Positions 18,684-27,552 are shown, numbered from the stretch's first letter. The stretch is DNA of 64,000 nucleotides from an uncultured Eubacteriales bacterium (GCA_905210485.1 CAJLXA010000004.1:7586-71585); one strand, 5' to 3'. Notes: a model not told the origin generated them from the letters alone. Translations and numbers: made by a program.

Positions 18684-18726
18684 AAAACGGGGAAAAAAGC
18701 CGAAAAAATGCTTTGATCCCCGTTTT
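18684..18726 (-). terminator. Terminator of the CofE-like gene
   Basis: AAAACGGGGA pairs with TCCCCGTTTT, with further pairing of AAAGC and GCTTT nearer the loop. It lies 17 bases beyond the gene end. Confidence 0.8.
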
Positions 18727-18742
18727 TCCGTTATGTCGCCGT

Positions 18743-19945
18743 TCAGGCGTTCGTATAGTTGTCGAAATATCCCTGCACGAGAACGACCGGCGTTCCTTTA
18801 TCGCCCGAACCGCTGGTCAGGTCGCAAAGAGAGCCGATAAGATCGGTCAATTGCCGCGGTGTTGTGCCCTGCGACGCCATGTTGCCCACAAGGTTGCCGT
18901 CTTTTTTGCGGATGCTTTCCGTAATGGCCTTTTTCAGCGCCTCGCCGGAAAGATCTTTGTAATCGTTGTCCGCAAGATACTTCAGTTTCAGTTCGTTCGG
19001 CGTACCGATAAGGCCGTCCGTAAAGGCGGGAGAAACCACGGGATCGGCAAGTTCCCAGATCTTACCCTGAGGATCTTTGAAGGCGCCGTCGCCGTATACC
19101 ATCACTTCCACGTGTTTGCCCGTCGCGTTCAGGATACGCGCCTGAATATCGTCGACAAGCGGACGGCATTCGCGGGGGAACAGTTTGACTTTGTCTTCGG
19201 TCGCCTTATTGGAGCCGAGAAGTCCGTATTTCGCATTGTAACCGCTTCCGTTCACCGGGGACGTCATGATCTCGTCAAGACCGAGCGCCACGGCAGCGCC
19301 TGCCTCTTTCAGGATCCGTTTGGTGCGGGCGCGGGTATGAATGTCGCAATGGATCACGGTGTCTGTATAATCGAGAATGGCCTTGGCGTGGTTCGCAAAG
19401 ACGATTTCAACTTCCGCGCCGGCCTCGCGGCAAAGTTCGCCGTAATAGGATACATAGTCCACGCCCGTGAATTCATGTTTGTTTTCGCCGAACAGGGCGC
19501 GGTAACGTTCCAGCGTCAGAACGTCGCTGTAAGGATTTACTCCGGCCGCGTCGAGTTTATCGAGGCTGACAAGCTGGTTACCCACTTCATCGGAAGGATA
19601 GCTCAGCATCAGGACGACCTTTTTCACGCCCATGGCGATACCGCGGAGACAGATGGCAAAACGGTTGCGGGAAAGGATCGGGAAAATCACACCGACGGTT
19701 TTGCCGCCCGTTTTTTCCTTTACGTCGGCCGCAATGGCGTCGACCGAGGCATAGTTACCCTGCGCGCGCGCCACGACCGATTCGGTAACCGCGATTACGT
19801 CGCGGTCGCGGATCGGAAAGCCTTCCGCCTCCGCCGCCTGCAATACACTGTCGGTCACGATTGCCGCGAGATCGTCTCCTTCGCGGATAATGGGGCAGCG
19901 GATACCGCGCGACACGGTACCGACTCTGCGTTCGTTTGTATTCAT
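18743..19945 (-). CDS. CofE-like (F420-0:gamma-glutamyl ligase family) protein
   Basis: A 400-residue relative of CofE, which adds glutamate to coenzyme F420-0 in methanogens and actinobacteria. The ATG at 19945 follows GGAGAGG. The N-terminal half has the family pattern (GIRCPIIREGDDLAAIVTDS, DRDVIAVTESVVARAQGNY). The C-terminal half is longer than CofE and includes DEIMTSPVNGSGYNAKYGLLGSN and VMVYGDGAFKDP. Clostridia generally lack F420, so the true substrate is probably another acid such as a folate-like or cell-wall compound; this is inference. It has its own promoter and terminator, so it is monocistronic and gives no context clue. Confidence 0.8.
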   Translation of the reverse strand: MNTNERRVGTVSRGIRCPIIREGDDLAAIVTDSVLQAAEAEGFPIRDRDVIAVTESVVARAQGNYASVDAIAADVKEKTGGKTVGVIFPILSRNRFAICLRGIAMGVKKVVLMLSYPSDEVGNQLVSLDKLDAAGVNPYSDVLTLERYRALFGENKHEFTGVDYVSYYGELCREAGAEVEIVFANHAKAILDYTDTVIHCDIHTRARTKRILKEAGAAVALGLDEIMTSPVNGSGYNAKYGLLGSNKATEDKVKLFPRECRPLVDDIQARILNATGKHVEVMVYGDGAFKDPQGKIWELADPVVSPAFTDGLIGTPNELKLKYLADNDYKDLSGEALKKAITESIRKKDGNLVGNMASQGTTPRQLTDLIGSLCDLTSGSGDKGTPVVLVQGYFDNYTNA

Positions 19946-20022
19946 GATATTCCTCTCCGGAGCCGTATTCGGACAACTCCTAAAATTTACTTCATACGCT
20001 TTTGCAGGGGCGGCAGAAACGC

Positions 20023-20151
20023 CGTCCGTGCAACGCACTCTTTCAGTATACCACATCTGCCGTTATTTTTCAAGGTTATGTCCGATTTTTATTTATACAT
20101 TTCCCTTATACCGGGAATTCGGTTGCGTGATAAACAACGTCCGTGCAACGC
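20023..20151. repeat. Pair of 14-bp direct repeats CGTCCGTGCAACGC
   Basis: Exact copies at 20023-20036 and 20138-20151, 115 bases apart, in the otherwise gene-free region upstream of the CofE-like gene. They resemble the reverse complement of the 7.93-kb minisatellite core (GCAACGCACG). Confidence 0.6.
20045..20073 (-). promoter_or_regulatory. Promoter of the CofE-like gene
   Basis: TTGAAA (20073-20068), 17-base spacer, TATACT (20050-20045) with TGTGG before the -10. The leader is about 100 bases. It overlaps one arm of a 14-bp direct repeat region. Confidence 0.75.
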
Positions 20152-20286
20152 GTGCGTATGCCGGAACATCGGCCGGCCGTAGCGTATCATTCCGCCGCGG
20201 TTGTGAAATATCTGCAACTATACAAACTTAAGTTTACAATTTACTTGTTTTCGCGTCGCATTATACGTTGCGCGGCATGCGTCTTT

Positions 20287-20316
20287 ATACCGTCCCCGAC
20301 GAGCCGGGGACGGTAT
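20287..20316 (-). terminator. Hairpin after the DUF4097 gene
   Basis: ATACCGTCCCCG pairs perfectly with CGGGGACGGTAT (6-base loop), 4 bases past the stop. The following sequence is not T-rich, so it may protect the mRNA end or need Rho. Confidence 0.6.
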
Positions 20317-20319
20317 ACC

Positions 20320-21300
20320 TCATTTCTGTACAGAGATCCGTACACTGCCGCTTATCGTTTCGATCTCGCAAAGACCGCCGGAAGTGGAAGCCGGCGTATC
20401 GACCCGGCCGCTTTGGGTATGCGTTGCGAATATTTTATCCGAAAGCAGCGTGCCGCTGACATCGCCCGACGTCGTTTTCACTTTGATGGACGCGGCGTCC
20501 GAGGAACGGAAGCGCACGGCGCCCGACGTCGTTGTGATATGGGCGGCACCCGATGCCGTTACCCCTTCAAGCGCGACTTCGCCGCTTGCGGTTTCCAGAT
20601 TCAGACCGCCGCAGGCCATGTCTTTAAGCTGAATCCGGCCGCTGGCGGTGTGAGCGGTGACATGCGCGTCCGTCACCGCCGATGACTTAAACAATATGTT
20701 GCCGCTTGCGGTCGAAAGTTCCGCCGCCGAAAAAGACAGATTTCTCACCTCGATATTACCGCTTGCCGTTCCGAGCGTCAGCGTTTCCGCTTCCGCGTCA
20801 CGGCACAGGATATTGCCGCTCGCACCGCCGACGGTGATACGGCCGAAGCGGCCGCAGGACGCGATCTCCGTATTGCCGCTTCCGATCGTCACCTGCATGT
20901 AGTCATACGCTTTCTGCGGCAGATAGACCGTCACCGACGCACCGACATTGCCGCAGGAGAAAAACACGACGTGTTCGTTCCACGAACGGTTATCCGCAAC
21001 AGATACCTGTAGTTTGCCGCCGACGATCTCCACGGTCGGCACGGCCTTTTTATGCGTATACGTCTCCACGCGGCATACGCCGTCTTCGGCGAGCGCAAAC
21101 TTCAGGTCTTCCGAGGAAAGCGCGACCGAAATCTCCGTAAATTCCTCACCGGGTGTGTATACATGCTTCTCCATGTCCGTGTTATTCACACCGATCTTGC
21201 CGATGTCCCAACCGGCCGCCGCCAAAGCAATAACGAACGTGACGCACCCGATAACAATCAGAATGACAGCCGTCAACAGACATTTATTTATATTTTTCAT
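20320..21300 (-). CDS. DUF4097 membrane-anchored beta-helix protein
   Basis: A 326-residue protein. The ATG at 21300 follows AAGGAG; the upstream TTG abuts the ribosome binding site and was rejected. An N-terminal membrane anchor (about residues 6-32, LLTAVILIVIGCVTFVIALAAAG) is followed by an extracytoplasmic domain. That domain has repeated strands of the type TASGNI / TTSGAV / TTSGDV about every 18-20 residues, a hallmark of DUF4097 beta-helix repeats. It is third in the PadR-DUF1700-DUF4097 operon, a common Firmicutes envelope-associated trio of unknown mechanism. It may sense envelope stress together with DUF1700. Confidence 0.88.
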   Translation of the reverse strand: MKNINKCLLTAVILIVIGCVTFVIALAAAGWDIGKIGVNNTDMEKHVYTPGEEFTEISVALSSEDLKFALAEDGVCRVETYTHKKAVPTVEIVGGKLQVSVADNRSWNEHVVFFSCGNVGASVTVYLPQKAYDYMQVTIGSGNTEIASCGRFGRITVGGASGNILCRDAEAETLTLGTASGNIEVRNLSFSAAELSTASGNILFKSSAVTDAHVTAHTASGRIQLKDMACGGLNLETASGEVALEGVTASGAAHITTTSGAVRFRSSDAASIKVKTTSGDVSGTLLSDKIFATHTQSGRVDTPASTSGGLCEIETISGSVRISVQK

Positions 21301-21305
21301 ATTCG

Positions 21306-21899
21306 TCAACTCCTTTTAATAATGAGGGTTTTCAAACCGCGTATCAGTTTTTTCCCAATAAAGGCAACGCCCTTCGCCACATATCCCGCGCCGACAAAAA
21401 GCAGGATTGCCGCGCCGGCCGCGACAAAGGCGACAGCCAGAAGAATAAGACATTCGACAAACCGTCCCATAAACAAGGAGACGATGCCCGAAACAAAGCA
21501 GATCGGCGACGAAAGCACGAGCGCCAAAACCGTCGCATACACGGCGACCACAACCGACCACAGCACGATATAAATGCCGAAGAACAAAACCGCCGCCGTC
21601 AACAGAAGAGACAGCCAGATCGGCGCGCCGAGCACGAGAAGCAGAATTTCCCATGTGCGCAAACGGCGTTGCGGTTTGACTTTTGCCGCCAGCACCTTGG
21701 TGAGCGGGGCTTCCATCAGGATCTGTTTTGCCGCGTCGGACGGCGACCCGATTGCCGCTACGGCGTCGTTTTCGTTCATACCGTCTTCCATGGCGTCGCT
21801 GATGATCTCTCTGTAATATTCTTCCGACTTGCGGATATCCTCTTCGGAAAGTCCCGAAAGAGAACGGCGCAGTCCGGCAAGAAATTCATTCTCGGTCAT
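21306..21899 (-). CDS. DUF1700 family membrane protein
   Basis: A 197-residue protein. The N-terminal cytoplasmic part (1-75) has the DUF1700 pattern MTENEFLAGLRRSLSGLSEEDIRKSEEYY, then DAVAAIGSP. Three to four membrane helices follow (about 85-190), ending in a basic tail. It overlaps padR by 14 bases and is 5 bases from the DUF4097 start, so all three are co-transcribed. DUF1700 proteins are commonly paired with PadR regulators and DUF4097 proteins; they may inhibit or anchor their partners, but the activity is not established. Confidence 0.9.
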   Translation of the reverse strand: MTENEFLAGLRRSLSGLSEEDIRKSEEYYREIISDAMEDGMNENDAVAAIGSPSDAAKQILMEAPLTKVLAAKVKPQRRLRTWEILLLVLGAPIWLSLLLTAAVLFFGIYIVLWSVVVAVYATVLALVLSSPICFVSGIVSLFMGRFVECLILLAVAFVAAGAAILLFVGAGYVAKGVAFIGKKLIRGLKTLIIKRS

Positions 21900-22215
21900 G
21901 ACTTTCTTCCTCCCTTATCACAAATGCATACATTCTGTTCATTTCCTCCCAATCTTTCGTAAAAGACTCGATTCGCTCGCGTCCCCGCGGCGTAATACTG
22001 TAATACTTCCGAAGCCGGCCGTTATGTTCCACCGCTTTTACGGTGAGAAGCGACGCCGCCTCCAGCCGACGTAAAATCGGATACAAAGTCGATTCCGATA
22101 TTTCCACATACGGTTCTATATCCTTTACGATACGGTAACCGTAGGAATCCTTGTTCTTGATGGCCGCCAGTACGCAGACATCAAGAAATCCCCGTTTCAA
22201 TTGAATGTCCATCAT
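21886..22215 (-). CDS. PadR-family transcriptional regulator
   Basis: A 109-residue winged-helix repressor. The ATG at 22215 is preceded by GGGAGGTAT; a second ATG follows directly. Family features are LKRGFLDVCVLAAIKNKDSYGYRIVKDI, ISESTLYPILRRLEAASLLT and YYSITPRGRERIESF, with a short C-terminal helix for dimerisation. It is first in the operon with DUF1700 and DUF4097. An inverted repeat ATACT-N11-AGTAT overlaps its -10 region, which fits autorepression. The inducing signal is unknown. Confidence 0.92.
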   Translation of the reverse strand: MMDIQLKRGFLDVCVLAAIKNKDSYGYRIVKDIEPYVEISESTLYPILRRLEAASLLTVKAVEHNGRLRKYYSITPRGRERIESFTKDWEEMNRMYAFVIREEESHDRE

Positions 22216-22234
22216 ATACCTCCCTTCGCATAAT

Positions 22235-22263
22235 ACTATACCACACACAGTATATGCTGTCAA
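22235..22263 (-). promoter_or_regulatory. PadR operon promoter with overlapping inverted repeat
   Basis: TTGACA (22263-22258), 17-base spacer, TATAGT (22240-22235). The spacer and -10 contain ATACT-N11-AGTAT (about 22233-22253), a candidate operator for PadR itself. Confidence 0.8.
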
Positions 22264-22292
22264 GAGGAAACCGAAAACTTTTCATAAAAAAA

Positions 22293-22318
22293 CGTGCGGA
22301 GAACATTTTCTCCGCACG
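22293..22318 (-). terminator. Orphan terminator reading on the minus strand
   Basis: CGTGCGGAGAA and TTCTCCGCACG form an 11-bp stem with a 4-base loop. On the minus strand it is followed by seven Ts. No minus-strand gene ends here; the neighbour to the right is a plus-strand truncated LysR gene. It probably belonged to a gene now lost. Confidence 0.7.
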
Positions 22319-22359
22319 GTCGGCGTTGTTTATTATCCGAAAACGGGTGAGGGCAGGGG

Positions 22360-23205
22360 TTGCCGGCGGTCTGCCGCAAGGGAAATCCGCTCGCATCGCA
22401 GTCGGGAATCAGCCGCATGATCAACGATCTCGAAAAAGAATGGGGATTTTCTCTCCTTGAAAGATGTCACACAGGCGTCAGGCTGACGGGCGCGGGGGAA
22501 AAACTTCTGCCGTATGCGCAACATTTCTGCGACGGCTATATGGATCTGCAGTCGGAAGTGGACGCCCTGCGGGGCGCACGGACAGGAAAAATACGCATCG
22601 GCGTGTTTTCCAGCGTGGCCACGCACTGGATACCCGCCGTTATCAAGGCCTTTCAGCATGACTATCCGCTTGTGGATTATGAACTACTGCTCGGCGATTA
22701 TAAAGAGATCGAAGAGTGGATACGTTCCGGACGGGTCGATTGCGGCTTTCTTATCACGTCCGTGGCGTCGGATCTTGAAACGATTCCGCTCATGCAGGAT
22801 CCGTTTCTTGCCGTTCTTCCCGAAAATCACCCTCTGACGGCGAAAGAAAAGGTTTCTCTCTCCGCGTTATGCGAAGAGCCGTTTCTCCTGCTTGAGCGCG
22901 GCTCCAACACGGAGATAGCCGATCTTTTCAAAAAACACGGCTGTATTCCGCAGGTGAATTTCACAACATGGGACGACTACGCCATCATGGCCATGGCGGA
23001 AAGCGGCCTCGGCGTCGGTATTCTGCCCGAACTGATCCTGAAACGCACCCCGTACAGGATTGCCGCGCGAAAACTCGACGTGCCGGCCTACCGCGAAATC
23101 GTTCTGGCGCTTCGTTCCGTAAAAAACGCGCCGCTTGTCGTGAAACATTTCCTCGGTTATCTGAATTTCCGCGATTCCGGAAAAAACGGAACGCGTGAAA
23201 CCTGA
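22360..23205 (+). pseudogene. 5'-truncated LysR-family regulator
   Basis: A 281-codon frame whose translation begins in the middle of a LysR helix-turn-helix: ASQSGISRMINDLEKEWG is the recognition helix, while the first about 20-25 residues (helix 1 and the turn) are missing. The only start is a TTG at 22360, and an in-frame stop lies at 22348. Another frame upstream reads GCRRSAAREI, which resembles the missing AAERL segment, so a frameshift near 22380-22395 is also possible. The substrate-binding domain (about residues 75-270) looks intact, including KIRIGVFSSVATHWIPAVI and ESGLGVGILPE. It probably cannot bind DNA as written. Alternatives are a sequencing error or a true deletion. Confidence 0.75.
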
Positions 23206-23225
23206 CGCCGTTCCCGGATATAAAA

Positions 23226-23256
23226 AGAGGGGGCAGGATAAAGTCCTGCCCCCTCT
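23226..23256. terminator. Bidirectional terminator between LysR remnant and phosphoesterase gene
   Basis: AGAGGGGGCAGGA (23226-23238) pairs with TCCTGCCCCCTCT (23244-23256) in a 13-bp stem. A-rich sequence on the left gives a T tract for minus-strand transcripts, and a T run at 23272-23278 lies to the right. Confidence 0.8.
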
Positions 23257-23281
23257 CTGCCGGGAAAGGCGTTTTTTTAAC

Positions 23282-25390
23282 TTATTTTCCGAGGGTATAT
23301 TTCACAACCCAGCCGTTCGGAACGAAAAATCCGTATACGTCATTTCCGGCGCTGTCTTTGGCAACAAGGGGCGTTGCCGCCGAGCCGTCGGCATAACTGT
23401 AGGAGAGACGGTAGACATAGTGACAGAATCCCTCTCCGACGGTGATCTTGCCGTCCTTTACCGTAATGGTCGCGGTCCCGACATTATACCACGATTTTTC
23501 GTGATAATATTCCCGCTTACCGCCCGTTTCGCCGGCGGCATCATAGGTGAGATGATCGCCCGCAACGGCAACATCGGTGTAGGTCGCGTCAACGGAAAGG
23601 TCAATCTTCTTTTTCGTGCCGTCTTTGGCAAGGTAGAAATAATCGCGGAGCGGCGTGCGGTTTTCGTCGCGCGCGGCGGTAACGTATACATATTTCCCGT
23701 CGGCGTCAACAAGAACCGGCAGCCCCGTTTCGTCATAAAGATTACCGTAACGCAAAGAACCGTTTTTCGCCATCGTTTCGCCGCCGATTGTCAGAATATG
23801 ATTGCCGTCGCGGAAAGACAAATGCGCGATCGTTTTGTAACGCGCCACTTCGGTTCCGTTTGCGTCATTCAGAGCATAGGCTTCGATCTTTGTGCCGTTG
23901 TACACCACGTGCATTTTCAGATCCTCGCCGTTATCGCCGACAAAAACGAGGCTTTCCAGAAGTTCCGCATTGCGGGAACTCATGGTCGCGCGGGTATAGC
24001 GCAGATCCATTCCGACCATCTGGGAGCTGGTCAGATTAAAAAGTCCTTCCTCGTAATAGCCGCTGAAGCGGTCGCGGTATACATCGGTATAACCGTCGGT
24101 TCTGAGATGCATACGGGTAAAGCTCCACGGATGATTTTCAAGATTGCCCCAAACGACGTTCTTGGAATTACTGCGACAGTAGAAATAGGACGCGTCGGGA
24201 TACGTGTCGAAATGCAGGGAAGAAATGGTCGTGCCGACGCAGAAAGAGGGAACGCCGCACACTTTGCCCGATGCTTCGCAATGGTTGTCGCCGTAGAAAA
24301 TTCCTTTGACATTCGTACGCGTGGCAAGCGCTTCGCCAAGCGCCGCGTCGCCGTTCGAAAAAAGATGCGCCGCAAGATACGTCGTGTCATAGGAATCGGA
24401 GAGAATATCCTCCAGAACTTCCTCATTGCATCCGACGTACTGCGTAATATCACCGGCCACGTTTATCGACGTGACATTAGGGTCATACACATAAGTAAAC
24501 GGATTCAGAACCGCTACCGAAGCGATCTTCTCGTAGGACGTTCGGTTCATTTCCGAGGCGTTCGTATAATAGGTATATCCCGCATCATGATATTTTTCAA
24601 GTTCGGAATCGGTAAGATTTGTCACAATACGGACTTTCCCGTCCATACGCACGGCGCGGACAAGGAAATTATCGGGTTCATAGCCGAAAATGTCGCCGTA
24701 ATGATAAAGGTTTTCCCAAGGTTCCCACGACACTTCGCCGGTTTCGTAGTCATAGAGGAAATCCCAGTCGTGGTTGCCGACGGCCACAAAATAGGGAATA
24801 TGGAAATCGGTGAGCTGCGAAAAATACTTTTCTTTCAGCACATAATTGAAATCGAAGCCCGATCCCCAGAATTCGTCAAGCGATTCGCCGAGGAAGTAGG
24901 TTCCGGCAATGGCATTTCCGTTTTCCGCGGCTGATTCGTCGTAGCTACCCGCGGTATTGTTGTGCCGGTAATTGTTCCAATAGCGCTGATCGGACGGCAG
25001 GAATTTTCTGTAGCAACCGTCGTTTCTGCTGTTATCGCCGAGGAAAAGCACCATATCGTACTCGCCGCGGCGGTACATGGCGCAGAGTTCATCCATCACC
25101 ATCTGCAAACGCGTTTCGTTGTCCCAGCCGAAGAACTCGGATTCGCCCCAGTAGGAATTGCTGTGCAGATAACTGCCGCCGGTAACAGAACTTTTCTCAT
25201 ACGTACCGCTGAAATGCAGGTCGGTCACATAAAGAACCCGCAGTTCGCCGCCGGTTTTTTCAGGTTCTTCCTGTCTTTCCGATTCGGAATCTTTTTCGGA
25301 ACTGTCGTCATTATCGTTCACGCTGCAGGAGACGCAACCGAAGAGGAAAATGAAAACGAGTAAAAGAGAAAGAAGTTTTTTCATCGTCAT
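23282..25390 (-). CDS. Secreted metallophosphoesterase lipoprotein
   Basis: A 702-residue calcineurin-like phosphoesterase anchored outside the membrane. The ATG at 25390 follows GGGAGG by 8 bases. The signal peptide ends at a lipobox with Cys22, then an acidic Ser/Glu/Asp linker. Metal-site motifs are all present: D57xH59 (VTDLHFSG), GD at 119 (FLGDNSRND), GNH at 205-207, His342 (LAAHLF) and His370 (FYGDNH). The C-terminal third is a beta-rich domain ending in DGKITVGEGFCHYVYRLSY. The whole protein is a paralogue of the last about 780 residues of the giant protein encoded at 27977-36295. The substrate may be a phosphodiester, nucleotide or sphingomyelin-like lipid; none is indicated by sequence. 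A 7-bp inverted repeat overlaps its promoter. Confidence 0.88.
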   Translation of the reverse strand: MTMKKLLSLLLVFIFLFGCVSCSVNDNDDSSEKDSESERQEEPEKTGGELRVLYVTDLHFSGTYEKSSVTGGSYLHSNSYWGESEFFGWDNETRLQMVMDELCAMYRRGEYDMVLFLGDNSRNDGCYRKFLPSDQRYWNNYRHNNTAGSYDESAAENGNAIAGTYFLGESLDEFWGSGFDFNYVLKEKYFSQLTDFHIPYFVAVGNHDWDFLYDYETGEVSWEPWENLYHYGDIFGYEPDNFLVRAVRMDGKVRIVTNLTDSELEKYHDAGYTYYTNASEMNRTSYEKIASVAVLNPFTYVYDPNVTSINVAGDITQYVGCNEEVLEDILSDSYDTTYLAAHLFSNGDAALGEALATRTNVKGIFYGDNHCEASGKVCGVPSFCVGTTISSLHFDTYPDASYFYCRSNSKNVVWGNLENHPWSFTRMHLRTDGYTDVYRDRFSGYYEEGLFNLTSSQMVGMDLRYTRATMSSRNAELLESLVFVGDNGEDLKMHVVYNGTKIEAYALNDANGTEVARYKTIAHLSFRDGNHILTIGGETMAKNGSLRYGNLYDETGLPVLVDADGKYVYVTAARDENRTPLRDYFYLAKDGTKKKIDLSVDATYTDVAVAGDHLTYDAAGETGGKREYYHEKSWYNVGTATITVKDGKITVGEGFCHYVYRLSYSYADGSAATPLVAKDSAGNDVYGFFVPNGWVVKYTLGK

Positions 25391-25420
25391 TTGTGAATCC
25401 TCCCAATATATGCCTTTTTT

Positions 25421-25441
25421 ATGATACCTTTATTGTATCAT
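25421..25441. promoter_or_regulatory. Candidate operator at the phosphoesterase promoter
   Basis: ATGATAC-N7-GTATCAT, a perfect 7-bp inverted repeat that covers the -10 element and start-point region. A related TGAT...ATCA palindrome lies just downstream of the -10 of the giant paralogue (about 36353-36363). Confidence 0.5.
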
Positions 25442-25460
25442 ATGCCTATAAAATTGTCAA
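25432..25460 (-). promoter_or_regulatory. Promoter of the phosphoesterase lipoprotein gene
   Basis: TTGACA (25460-25455), 17-base spacer, TACAAT (25437-25432) on the minus strand, about 40 bases before the start. Confidence 0.85.
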
Positions 25461-25525
25461 GGCGCAGATTGACACGACTTTTTCACTCTTGGTGGATTTT
25501 TTGCGCACATTTTTCACCAAACGGA

Positions 25526-27388
25526 TCAATATTCTCCCTCGCCGTGAGTCCAGTCCAAGAAAGAGGGTTGTACATACGCCGTAATGCCTTTCGGCTCAAA
25601 ATACCAGTCGCGATCGCCGTGCGTGGAAACATCTCCGTAACCGATCACGCAGAACCATGCGCTGTCATAACGGTTGCCCATCAGTTCGTCGCGCGTGAGA
25701 TCGAACGTAAAATGCTGGACGTCTTTATGTTCGGGAACAAAGTGACGGATCGGGAAGCCGTTACGGATCACCGTGATCTTCTTCAGCGGATACCCGGTCA
25801 TATGCAGTTCGATGTCCACATGGTAACTTTCCTTGTCAAAGGGCAGAATTCCGCCGGGGAGCGCGCCGTCCACCGTATAGGTCAGAAACGCGCCGGCATT
25901 GGTCGTTACGGAGAAATGACCCGCGCGGAGCGCCGTCACAATGCTGTTTGCGTCACGTTTTCCGTCCGTGAAAACATAGGCGCAACTCTGCCCCGGCTTA
26001 TAACGCGTGCCGTCATGCGTATCGGTCGTGCACTGGTAATACATGCGGCGGTTATGATTATAAAGATCGAACAACGTGCGGAAAGAGGAGATATTCTCGA
26101 CCATCGGAATATCCTTATGCTCGGTGGCCACCCACCAGGAGCGGAAGTACGGATTGGCGGCGGTATTGTTTGACGCATTGTCGGGGTGATTCAGCATCGG
26201 GCAGTAAAGATTTCCCTCGGGATTGTGCTGTTCGGCATAGCGGAGCCAGTACCCCTCGGACTTGCCTTTATAATCAATATTGAACGGCACATTGAGGAAG
26301 TTCATATGCGTGCGGTTATTGACGCATTCCTGACCGGGGATCGGGCTGAAACGTCCCTCTTCCGCCCAGGTGTAAACACCGTTGTCCACAATATTTTTTC
26401 CGCCGTGATCGGTAAGGAACATAAAGTCAAGGCCGTTGCAACGTCCGACTTTCGTAATTACGCGCGGCGTACAGCAGGCGTCTTCATAGCCGCTGTGAAC
26501 ATGGCAGTCGCCGCGGAGCCATCCCTCCGGCAACGTCAGGAGGCGGCGGAAACTGACGGTGGCCTCGGTGTCGTCGCCCGCGGGCATCGGCATCTCTACC
26601 ATATCGTAATGCGCACCGGCGTCAAAGACAAGGCGCAGGTCGCCTTTCACATACGGTACTTTATGCGTTTCGCTGTAAAGGCGGTCGATCACCACGTCGA
26701 TATGGGTTCCGCGCATAATGGAAACGCGATAATCCTCTTTTCCCGTGCAATGCGGCGTGAACCACGCATAGGGGAACGGACGGTCGGGTTTTTTGAAGAA
26801 CATGGCGTACCCGTTCCACGCGGAAATACGGAATTCACCGGTATGTTCCGCACAAACGCGGTAATAGCCGGGATCGCCGGCGGTCGTAATGTCGGTTTCA
26901 TACCACGCGGCATAATCGGGAATCCACTTCGGGAGGATTTCCTCTCCGGACGGACGGAAAATGCGCGCCTTGGGGTTCTGCACGCGGAACGTCGTGATTG
27001 TCAGCGGTTCATCGGTTTCGGGAACGGCGACGTATACTTCCGCTTTGCCGGCGGGAAACAGCAGCGATTCTTCGATAAACCGGGCATGCCATACGCCGGG
27101 ACCTGTCAGAAGAAAAGGATAAGCGCCGCTTTCCTCGTCGGCGGAGAGAGTGAACGTGACTTTTTCCTGCGGAACGGCCGGGCTCAGCGTAACGGCGTAA
27201 ACGCCTTTTTCCAGCGTTACGTCTTCACCGAAAACAACGCGGCGGCTATGGGTTGCCGTTTCGTCCAGCATCGTCATGACCGGGAGAGAAGCGCCCGTGC
27301 TGTCGCAACGGAAAACGGCGCCGTCACGCGTTGCATAAACAAAAAAGCGGGAAGTGTCGGTACCATTGAAAATAAGTTCTTGTTTCAT
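25526..27388 (-). CDS. PHP-domain metallohydrolase (CehA/McbA family)
   Basis: A 620-residue protein. The ATG at 27388 follows AAGGAG by 9 bases; longer in-frame starts lack such a site. The N-terminal half (1-300) is beta-rich without a recognised catalytic motif. The C-terminal PHP domain starts at GDCHVHSGY and has FLTDHGG, GQECVN, LNHPDN and TTDTHDG, giving the His/Asp metal ligands of the CehA/McbA branch of PHP phosphoesterases. No signal peptide is evident, so it is likely cytoplasmic. It lies between two paralogous secreted phosphoesterases, which suggests a shared pathway for phosphorylated or esterified substrates. Its apparent promoter is 347 bases upstream, giving an unusually long leader. 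Confidence 0.83.
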   Translation of the reverse strand: MKQELIFNGTDTSRFFVYATRDGAVFRCDSTGASLPVMTMLDETATHSRRVVFGEDVTLEKGVYAVTLSPAVPQEKVTFTLSADEESGAYPFLLTGPGVWHARFIEESLLFPAGKAEVYVAVPETDEPLTITTFRVQNPKARIFRPSGEEILPKWIPDYAAWYETDITTAGDPGYYRVCAEHTGEFRISAWNGYAMFFKKPDRPFPYAWFTPHCTGKEDYRVSIMRGTHIDVVIDRLYSETHKVPYVKGDLRLVFDAGAHYDMVEMPMPAGDDTEATVSFRRLLTLPEGWLRGDCHVHSGYEDACCTPRVITKVGRCNGLDFMFLTDHGGKNIVDNGVYTWAEEGRFSPIPGQECVNNRTHMNFLNVPFNIDYKGKSEGYWLRYAEQHNPEGNLYCPMLNHPDNASNNTAANPYFRSWWVATEHKDIPMVENISSFRTLFDLYNHNRRMYYQCTTDTHDGTRYKPGQSCAYVFTDGKRDANSIVTALRAGHFSVTTNAGAFLTYTVDGALPGGILPFDKESYHVDIELHMTGYPLKKITVIRNGFPIRHFVPEHKDVQHFTFDLTRDELMGNRYDSAWFCVIGYGDVSTHGDRDWYFEPKGITAYVQPSFLDWTHGEGEY

Positions 27389-27415
27389 TGCGAAAAACTC
27401 CTTTTTACAATTGAA

Positions 27416-27435
27416 ATGTACGCTTATGTTTACAA
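27416..27435. promoter_or_regulatory. Degenerate recurrent palindrome ATGTACG-N6-TTTACAA
   Basis: It has the same 7-6-7 layout as the perfect sites at 741 and 39265, with two mismatches in the left arm and one in the right. It lies about 30 bases before the PHP gene start. Confidence 0.3.
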
Positions 27436-27486
27436 AAATGTTGGAATCAACAATGAGTCGCGCCAAATGCAGCGGAACCGGAAAGA

Positions 27487-27552
27487 AAGCAAAAACGGGA
27501 ACGGAAGTGGGGACGGGAACGGAAGCGAAAACGAGGATGGGAACGGAGCAGC
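27487..27552. repeat. Purine-rich hexanucleotide repeat
   Basis: About eleven consecutive hexamers of the form RRRRCG or RRRRTG, for example GGAACG (three times), GAAGCG and AAAACG. The phrase GGGAACGGA recurs at 27497, 27515 and 27539, at multiples of six. Confidence 0.7.
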
